In this document: piece by piece, positions 6,135 through 10,584 of the stretch
Numbering within the stretch: position 1 is the stretch's first letter
Layout of the letters: every line of letters starts with the position of its first letter
Assembly: GCA_020846575.1 (NCBI GenBank)
Contig: JADLDQ010000348.1
Coordinates: 1 to 10,584, forward strand
Reading direction: 5' to 3'
Source: Burkholderiales bacterium
Lineage (GTDB): Bacteria; Pseudomonadota; Gammaproteobacteria; Burkholderiales; SG8-39
Length of the DNA: 10,584 bases
Position numbers and translations under genes: made by a program
Notes under the pieces: model-generated
What the model saw: only the letters and a program-made list of their open reading frames with translations
Databases searched by the model: none
What the model was told of the DNA's origin: nothing

Positions 6135-6911
6135 TCAGAAGCGCAGGCCCGCGGCGATGCGCAGCATGTTGCTCGAGGTGAAGTTCACCCTGGGGTCCCA
6201 GGCGATGCGCGCGAAGTAGCGCTCGTAGTCGAAGGTGAGGGCCGCGCCGCTGGCGCGCAGCGCAACCGGGTCGTCCTCCGCGGTCCAGCCGGACTTGTGG
6301 AACAGGTCCAGCGTCCAGCGCGTCGTGCGCGCGGCGCGGGTGCGGAACACGAAGTGGGTGATGCGCTGCGCGCTCGCGCTGCGATCGTCGCGCACCTGGA
6401 ACAGGGTGAGGACGGTATCGCGCGGCAGCCGCAGGCCGGCCCCCAGCAGCACCGAGTCGTTGGGATCGAAGTTGAGGTTGTAGTAGGGCTTGAGGTTGGT
6501 GCGGCCCCAGCCGATGAGGCCGAACAGCTCCCGCCCCGCCTCCAGCGTCGCCGCGCCGCCCCAGAATCCCCTGGTCGCGTACTGCGCCGAGGCGATCAAG
6601 CGCCCGAAGGGCAGCTCGAACTGGCGCTCGTACCCCAGCCGCGCCTGCTGGAACTCTCCGCCGCGACGGTAGAAACCCGCCCAGGCGGTGTGGGGGCCGG
6701 TCGTGCCGCGCAGGTTGAGGTCGAGGGCGGCGGGTTCTCCGCGCACGAAGTACGCGGTCGGGGTGAACTTGTAGTCGACGGCCGCGCCGCTTCGCTCGCT
6801 CGGCTCGATGTCGGCACGGTCCTCGATCGCGAGCGCCGGTTTCGCCGCGGCGAACATCGCGGCGAGAAAAATCGCCGGCAGCCGGGTCGTTGCGGCGCTT
6901 GGCCGGTTCAT
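6135..6911 (-). CDS. Putative outer-membrane beta-barrel protein, function unknown
   Basis: I do not recognise a named family. The 258-residue protein has a clear signal peptide with core LPAIFLAAMFAAA and a likely cut after ALA (residue 28). The mature part is a succession of short amphipathic strands with alternating hydrophobic and aromatic residues, for example ALDLNLRG (62-69), HTAWAGFYRR (74-83), QARLGYERQFEL (89-100), RLIASAQYATR (104-114), ELFGLIGWGRTN (128-139), LKPYYNLNF (140-148), SVLLGAGLRL (153-162), RWTLDLFHKSG (198-208), and a last strand NMLRIAAGLRF. The C-terminal phenylalanine with alternating hydrophobics is the classic BAM-recognised ending of outer-membrane barrels. I count about 12-14 strand-like stretches. 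It lies 14 bases after the MFS transporter gene on the same strand, so it is probably the last gene of a three-gene operon and could be the outer-membrane channel for the same solute. A structural or periplasmic role is the alternative. Confidence 0.72.
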   Translation of the reverse strand: MNRPSAATTRLPAIFLAAMFAAAKPALAIEDRADIEPSERSGAAVDYKFTPTAYFVRGEPAALDLNLRGTTGPHTAWAGFYRRGGEFQQARLGYERQFELPFGRLIASAQYATRGFWGGAATLEAGRELFGLIGWGRTNLKPYYNLNFDPNDSVLLGAGLRLPRDTVLTLFQVRDDRSASAQRITHFVFRTRAARTTRWTLDLFHKSGWTAEDDPVALRASGAALTFDYERYFARIAWDPRVNFTSSNMLRIAAGLRF

Positions 6912-6925
6912 GGTTCGCGCCCCGC

Positions 6926-8095
6926 TCAGAGCCGGTCCAGGCGCATGCGCATCCACAGTCCCAGGATGGCGAAGCCCAGCCCGAAGGCGGCGATGGACGC
7001 GCTGTAGTCGAAGTGCGCGATCGAGGCGCCCATCACCGCCACGCCGAGCGCCTGGCCGAGCGACCACAGCGAGGCGAACGCCGCCACGCCCGCCCCGCGC
7101 GCCTGCGGCGCCATCTCGGTCGCCTTCACCTGCACGGTGTTGTGCAGCATGAAAAAGGAGAACCCCAGGACGACGGTGCACGCGAAGGCGAACCCGGCGA
7201 GCGGTGCCGTCGCGATCAGCACGTAGAACCCGAAGCAGACCATGCCGCCCACCGCGGCCATCCAACCCTGGCCGAGCACGCGCAGCAGCGGCCGCACCGC
7301 GAGGATGTAGAGGATCCCCCCGACGCCGAAGCCGCTCAGGATCGCGCCGACCGCGCTGTACGAGAGGTCGAAGCGCTCCTTGAAGAACGCCCCGAGGAAC
7401 GAGTAGGCGCCGAAGAACAGGAAGGCGTCCGCGAAGGCCGCGGCGCAGACGTAGCGCACCCTCGGGATTTTCGCGAGCGGCAGGTAGGCGCTGAACAGAG
7501 CGCCGCTCGCCGGCGCGCGGCGCTCGCCCGCCCACAGGCGCGCGGTGCGAACGAACCACAGCAGCGGCACCACGGCGAACAGCCCGCCCACCGCGAGGAA
7601 CGCCCCCTTCCAGCCGAACAGGTCGGTGAACACGCCGCCCAGCAGGGGGCCGAGCGCCTGGCCGATGATGGTGCCGGCGATGAAGCGCGCCACCACCGGC
7701 TGGCGTTCGCCGATCGGCACGCTGTCGCCGATGTAGGCCACCCCCAGCGTCGTGGAAGCCGATACGAACAAGGCGGTGAGCAGGCGCAGCGCCACGAGCG
7801 AAGCCACGCCCCCGGCCAGGGCGCTCGCCATGGTGCAGGCGGCCCCGCCCGCGAGCGCGACGGTCACCACTCTGAGCTTCCCGATCCGGTCGCCGAGGGG
7901 GCCGTGCAGGGCCTGCCCGAGCGCGTACCCGATCGCGAACGCGGTGATCACCACCGCCGCCGCCGAGACGCTGGTGCCGAAGTCCGCCGCCAGGCGCGGC
8001 AGCATGGGCTCGACGATGCGCAGCGACATACCGCCGCTGGCGCTGCCCAGTGCGAGCAGGAAGATGATCTCGCGCATGCCGGTCCGCTCCGCCAC
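6926..8095 (-). CDS. Major facilitator superfamily (MFS) transporter, 12 TM
   Basis: The 389-residue inner-membrane protein has twelve hydrophobic segments, roughly at 8-25, 46-64, 76-95, 98-118, 137-157, 165-183, 215-235, 247-267, 278-296, 299-318, 335-355 and 366-384. The MFS motif A is intact in the loop between TM2 and TM3: GPLGDRIGKLR (65-75). A longer loop (184-214) separates the two six-helix halves. The length is typical of MFS drug-efflux/aromatic-acid-type carriers; the fold does not tell import from export. The start used is a GTG at 8095, preceded by GAGGAA about 9 bases upstream, which overlaps the stop of the isomerase-like gene. An ATG at 8077 (MREII) is a reasonable alternative and would keep all of TM1. 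It is 12 bases downstream of the isomerase-like gene and 14 bases upstream of the beta-barrel gene, so it is very likely co-transcribed with both. The substrate is unknown; the neighbours suggest an organic acid or its breakdown product. Confidence 0.9.
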   Translation of the reverse strand: MAERTGMREIIFLLALGSASGGMSLRIVEPMLPRLAADFGTSVSAAAVVITAFAIGYALGQALHGPLGDRIGKLRVVTVALAGGAACTMASALAGGVASLVALRLLTALFVSASTTLGVAYIGDSVPIGERQPVVARFIAGTIIGQALGPLLGGVFTDLFGWKGAFLAVGGLFAVVPLLWFVRTARLWAGERRAPASGALFSAYLPLAKIPRVRYVCAAAFADAFLFFGAYSFLGAFFKERFDLSYSAVGAILSGFGVGGILYILAVRPLLRVLGQGWMAAVGGMVCFGFYVLIATAPLAGFAFACTVVLGFSFFMLHNTVQVKATEMAPQARGAGVAAFASLWSLGQALGVAVMGASIAHFDYSASIAAFGLGFAILGLWMRMRLDRL

Positions 8096-8107
8096 CCGAG
8101 CGCTTCC

Positions 8108-8956
8108 TCAGGCCGGCGCGCCGCCGGGCGGATCGACCCGCGCGAGCAGCGCGCGGGTCGCCCGCGCCAGCCGGCGCGCACGCTCCACCGCGCTCACCCG
8201 CTGCTGCAGGTCCGCGAGCGGCGCCTCGACCGAGACCGGCAGCCCGGCCGGCAGTGCGCGCAGGATGCCCGCGAGGTCCAGGCCCCCTTCGCCGGGGATG
8301 CGGCGCTGGTAGCGCGCCTGGTGCAGGAGATCCTCGGTGCGCGCCGGCCGCTCGGCCGGCGCGTCGCAGAACTGCAGGTAGTGCAGCCACTGGCGCGGGA
8401 AGACGGCGAGGTCCTCGAGGCGCTCGCCCGCGCGGTCGAAGTGGATCGGGTCCACCACCACGCCGCTGTTCGACCTGCCCGCGAGCGCGAGCACCCGGCG
8501 CGCCTGCGCGAGCGTGTGCACGTCCACCACGCCGGCGATCGGGATCGGCTCCAGGTTGATCGTGAGGCCCAGAGGCGCGGCCGCGTCGCAGACCTCGGCC
8601 AGGCGCTCGGCGAGCCGCGTCTCTTCGCTGTCGTTGCCGGCGCACAGCACGTGCCGCGCGCCCAGCTCCGCGCCCGCCTCCAGCACCGGCAGAACGTCGG
8701 CGGCGCGCGTGTGCCGGCCGATGCGCAGGAACTCGACGTCGAGCACCTGCACGCCGGTATCGGCGAGCCGGGCCAGCACCTCGCGTCGCAGCGGCGCCTC
8801 GCCGAGCAGCGCCGGGACGCTGTCGCAGGGCATCACCGGCACGAGCCGCAGCCCGACGTGGCTGTAGCCGGCCTGCGCGGCGCACGAGACCATCTCCGGC
8901 GGCGAGAGCTCCAGCACCGTGAGCGCGGCGAGCGACAGCGGTCGGGTCATCGGCAT
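8108..8956 (-). CDS. Sugar phosphate isomerase/epimerase-like TIM-barrel protein (AP endonuclease family 2 fold)
   Basis: The 282-residue cytosolic protein is of usual family length. It has the xylose-isomerase-like TIM-barrel pattern of strand-end acidic residues: VLDVEFLRIG (71-80), NLEPIPI with E136, VVVDPIHFDR with D169 and H172, YLQFCDAP with Q195 and D198, RIPGEGGLDL with E223, and VSVEAPL with E244. E136, D169 and E244 are the expected metal ligands. The position that is histidine in IolE-type enzymes is glutamine here (Q195), so the metal site or reaction may differ from sugar isomerases. Relatives catalyse isomerisation, epimerisation, dehydration or ring opening of polyols and of some aromatic-derived acids, so no exact reaction is assigned. 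Two in-frame ATG codons, 8956 and 8950, are available, with GGAG 4 and 10 bases upstream respectively; the choice is uncertain by two residues. It is the first gene of the minus operon with the MFS and beta-barrel genes and is divergent from the UbiD gene, suggesting a shared pathway. Confidence 0.84.
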   Translation of the reverse strand: MPMTRPLSLAALTVLELSPPEMVSCAAQAGYSHVGLRLVPVMPCDSVPALLGEAPLRREVLARLADTGVQVLDVEFLRIGRHTRAADVLPVLEAGAELGARHVLCAGNDSEETRLAERLAEVCDAAAPLGLTINLEPIPIAGVVDVHTLAQARRVLALAGRSNSGVVVDPIHFDRAGERLEDLAVFPRQWLHYLQFCDAPAERPARTEDLLHQARYQRRIPGEGGLDLAGILRALPAGLPVSVEAPLADLQQRVSAVERARRLARATRALLARVDPPGGAPA

Positions 8957-9019
8957 GCGGCTCCAGGCGTGCGCCGCGCCGGAAATCGGGGATTCGCGAG
9001 CAGACGGCGCGGCGTGCGG

Positions 9020-9027
9020 AGTATATT
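9020..9027. promoter_or_regulatory. Overlapping back-to-back -10 boxes
   Basis: AGTATATT reads TATATT on the plus strand (9022-9027) and TATACT on the minus strand (9025-9020); each matches TATAAT at 5 of 6 positions. For the minus strand, TCAACC (9048-9043) sits at a 17-base spacing as a weak -35 (3 of 6). For the plus strand no credible -35 is seen at 16-18 bases, so an activator may be needed. A plus-strand start near 9034 would give a leader of about 55 bases. Confidence 0.45.
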
Positions 9028-9032
9028 CATTC

Positions 9033-9063
9033 TGCGGCGCGCGGTTGAGGACGCCGCGCCGCA
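9033..9063. repeat. 9-bp perfect inverted repeat downstream of the -10 island (operator or leader hairpin)
   Basis: TGCGGCGCG (9033-9041) is the exact reverse complement of CGCGCCGCA (9055-9063), with a 13-base spacer. On the plus strand it falls at the predicted transcription start and early leader of the UbiD gene; on the minus strand it covers the expected -35 zone. It could therefore be a repressor or activator operator, or a GC-rich 5' hairpin in the UbiD mRNA ending 14 bases before the ribosome site. Local GC content raises the chance of coincidence. Confidence 0.45.
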
Positions 9064-9089
9064 AGTCCAGCACACCAGAGGAAACCAAC

Positions 9090-10556
9090 ATGAACGCTGC
9101 CACCGCAACCGGCGCGGGTCGCCGGGACATGCGCACCTGGATCGCCGAACTGGAGGCCGCGGGCGAACTCGTGCGCATCGACAAGCCCGTGGACCCGCTC
9201 ACCCAGATGGGCGCCCTCATGTACCAGTGCAGGGAGAAGGCACTGTTCTTCGAGAAGCTGCCGCACGCCTGGCGCTCGCTCGGCCAGGCGCCGGCGAACC
9301 TGCGCCAGGCCGCGCTCGCCTTCGGGGTGCCGGAGGAACGACTGGTGCCGCACGTCGCGGCGAAGCTCGGCACGCGCATCGCGCCGGTGATGGCCGGCAG
9401 CGGGCCGGTGAAAGAGGTGAAGTTCTCGCGCGGGGAGTTCGACCTGCGCGAGCTGCCGGTGCACGTCGCGGGGCAACGCGACGGCGGCCCGGTGATCGGC
9501 TCGGGCCTGGTGGTGACCCGGGACCCGGACACCGGCCAGCGCAACGTGAGCTTCCACCGCCTGCAGGTGAAGGGCGCGGACAAGACCGGGATCCTGCTCT
9601 ACCCGCGCCACTCCTGGAAGAACTACCTCAAGTACCAGGAGCGCAACCAGCCCATGCCGGTGGCGATCTTCATCGGCCACCACCCGCTCTACTACGTCGC
9701 GGCCGCCACCACCGCCGCCTACGGCGACGACGAGTTCGAGATCGCCGGCGGCTTCCTCGGCGAACCGGTGCCGCTGGTGAAGTGCGAGACGGTGGACCTG
9801 GAGGTGCCGGCGGACGCGGAACTGGTGCTGGAAGGCGAGATCCCGCCGCACATTCGGGAGGAGGAGGGCCCGTTCTCGGAGTTCCAGGACTACTACGTCA
9901 CCGGCACCGGCAGGAACCCCATCGTGCAGTACCGCTGCCTCACCCGGCGCCGCGACGCCATCTTCAAGAATCTGCAGAACGGCTCGGAGATGGAGGGTTG
10001 CGTGTTCCACAAGCTGCCCATGAGCGCCACCATCATGCGCAGGCTCAGGGACGTGGGCGGCGGGCCGAACCTGCACAACGTGGGGATGCTGCCGGGCGTG
10101 TTCGGCATCGTCGTGCAGATGACCCAGCGCTTCCACGGCGAGGCGAAGAACCTGCTGATGGCGGCGCTCTCCTCGGAGTACCAGCACCCGAAGGTCGCCA
10201 TCGCGGTGGACGCCGACGTGGACATCTTCAACCACTCGGAACTGCTGTGGGCGCTCGCCACCCGCGTCAACCCGAGCGAGGACGTGGTGGTCATCCCCTC
10301 CACCCACAACCACGCCATGGACGCGAGCCTGCCCGAGGTGGGCGCGCCGGGCACGGCGCTGTGGCAGCGACTGGGCTCGAAGATGCTGATCGACGCCACC
10401 ATCCCGCCGCCGGCCGACGCCGCGGCGCGCGCCGCGTTCGAGCGCATTCGCCCGAGGAACCCGGAGCTGCGCCTGGAGGACTTCGCCGCCGAGGCCTCGC
10501 TGCCGCTGGTGCGCGCGCTGCCGGAGCTTTTCTTCGGCTCGAAGCTGCTGCGCTGA
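9090..10556 (+). CDS. UbiD-family prenylated-FMN-dependent (de)carboxylase
   Basis: The 488-residue cytosolic enzyme is of typical UbiD length. UbiD enzymes reversibly decarboxylate aromatic, heteroaromatic or alpha,beta-unsaturated acids using prenyl-FMN made by UbiX. Key positions can be placed by spacing against Fdc1. N152 and R157 (in RNVSFHRLQV) match N168/R173. H174 (in YPRHSW) matches H191. E217 (in EFEIAGG) matches the metal ligand E233. E259 and E264 in EEGPFSE match the catalytic pair E277/E282, with the same five-residue spacing. The C-terminal part has VDADVDIFNHSELLWALATR (373-392) and MLIDAT (432-437), both typical of the family. All expected catalytic residues are therefore present. 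The start is well supported by GAGGA 7 bases upstream. No ubiX is in the window, so cofactor must come from elsewhere in the genome. The context of catabolic and transport genes argues against the ubiquinone-pathway UbiD. The substrate is unknown; an aromatic acid is a reasonable guess. Confidence 0.94.
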   Translation: MNAATATGAGRRDMRTWIAELEAAGELVRIDKPVDPLTQMGALMYQCREKALFFEKLPHAWRSLGQAPANLRQAALAFGVPEERLVPHVAAKLGTRIAPVMAGSGPVKEVKFSRGEFDLRELPVHVAGQRDGGPVIGSGLVVTRDPDTGQRNVSFHRLQVKGADKTGILLYPRHSWKNYLKYQERNQPMPVAIFIGHHPLYYVAAATTAAYGDDEFEIAGGFLGEPVPLVKCETVDLEVPADAELVLEGEIPPHIREEEGPFSEFQDYYVTGTGRNPIVQYRCLTRRRDAIFKNLQNGSEMEGCVFHKLPMSATIMRRLRDVGGGPNLHNVGMLPGVFGIVVQMTQRFHGEAKNLLMAALSSEYQHPKVAIAVDADVDIFNHSELLWALATRVNPSEDVVVIPSTHNHAMDASLPEVGAPGTALWQRLGSKMLIDATIPPPADAAARAAFERIRPRNPELRLEDFAAEASLPLVRALPELFFGSKLLR

Positions 10557-10560
10557 GTCC

Positions 10561-10578
10561 CTCGCGGGCGAGCGCGAG
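10561..10578 (+). terminator. Possible hairpin after the UbiD gene
   Basis: CTCGCG (10561-10566) and CGCGAG (10573-10578) form a perfect 6-bp stem around a 6-base loop, beginning 5 bases after the UbiD stop. No T-tract follows in the six remaining bases, so intrinsic termination is not shown. It may be part of a terminator or only GC-rich coincidence. Confidence 0.3.
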
Positions 10579-10584
10579 CGGCGC

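Larger units (their letters stand above)
8957..9089. promoter_or_regulatory. Divergent intergenic region between the isomerase-like operon and the UbiD gene
   Basis: These 133 bases must drive both the leftward isomerase-MFS-barrel unit and the rightward UbiD gene. It holds one conspicuous AT-rich island in otherwise very GC-rich DNA (about 9020-9033), a 9-bp inverted repeat just to its right, and a GAGGA ribosome site (9078-9082) 7 bases before the UbiD ATG. It also shares TTCGCGAGC (8993-9001) and CATTCTGC (9028-9035) with the other divergent region at 1219-1350. No regulator gene is in the window to pair with it. Confidence 0.6.

Overview
The window is GC-rich and gene-dense, with short intergenic gaps and three Bug/TctC-type periplasmic receptors. 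Large families of such receptors are characteristic of Burkholderiales (Alcaligenaceae/Comamonadaceae-like Betaproteobacteria), so an environmental betaproteobacterium is the best guess. There is no rRNA, tRNA, insertion sequence, CRISPR array or phage gene to refine this. The region looks like an accessory catabolic locus on a chromosome.

Layout: (1) The minus-strand unit at 1-1218 holds a Bug receptor (250-1218) followed by a RidA-family gene that runs off the left edge (1-209). (2) Divergent from it, the plus-strand unit at 1351-6120 holds a MetE-C-domain-like zinc methyltransferase (1351-2451), a second Bug receptor (2496-3464), an ANL-superfamily acyl/aryl-CoA ligase (3521-5125) and a third Bug receptor (5125-6120). 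The last two overlap by one base. (3) The minus-strand unit at 8956-6135 is convergent with unit 2. It holds an AP-endonuclease-2/xylose-isomerase-like TIM-barrel protein (8108-8956), a 12-TM MFS transporter (6926-8095) and a putative outer-membrane beta-barrel protein (6135-6911). (4) Divergent from unit 3 is a UbiD-family prenyl-FMN-dependent decarboxylase (9090-10556), followed by a small GC hairpin at the right edge. No stretch longer than 300 bases lacks a gene. The two divergent intergenic regions (1219-1350 and 8957-9089) are the likely control points.

The genes read as a capture, import, activation and conversion set for an unidentified organic acid, perhaps aromatic. Candidate outer-membrane (beta-barrel), periplasmic (three Bug receptors) and inner-membrane (MFS) components are present. 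A ligase could form a CoA thioester, and UbiD could add or remove a carboxylate. The MetE-like protein could move a methyl or alkyl group to a thiol, and RidA could clear reactive enamines. This joint role is inference from proximity only. No TctA/TctB membrane subunits, no UbiX flavin prenyltransferase and no transcriptional regulator are present in the window. The observations most worth following up are the interspersed receptors (one with an altered pocket signature), the one-base ligase/receptor overlap, a 30-bp in-frame tandem repeat in the ligase, and the structured divergent promoter region in front of the UbiD gene.
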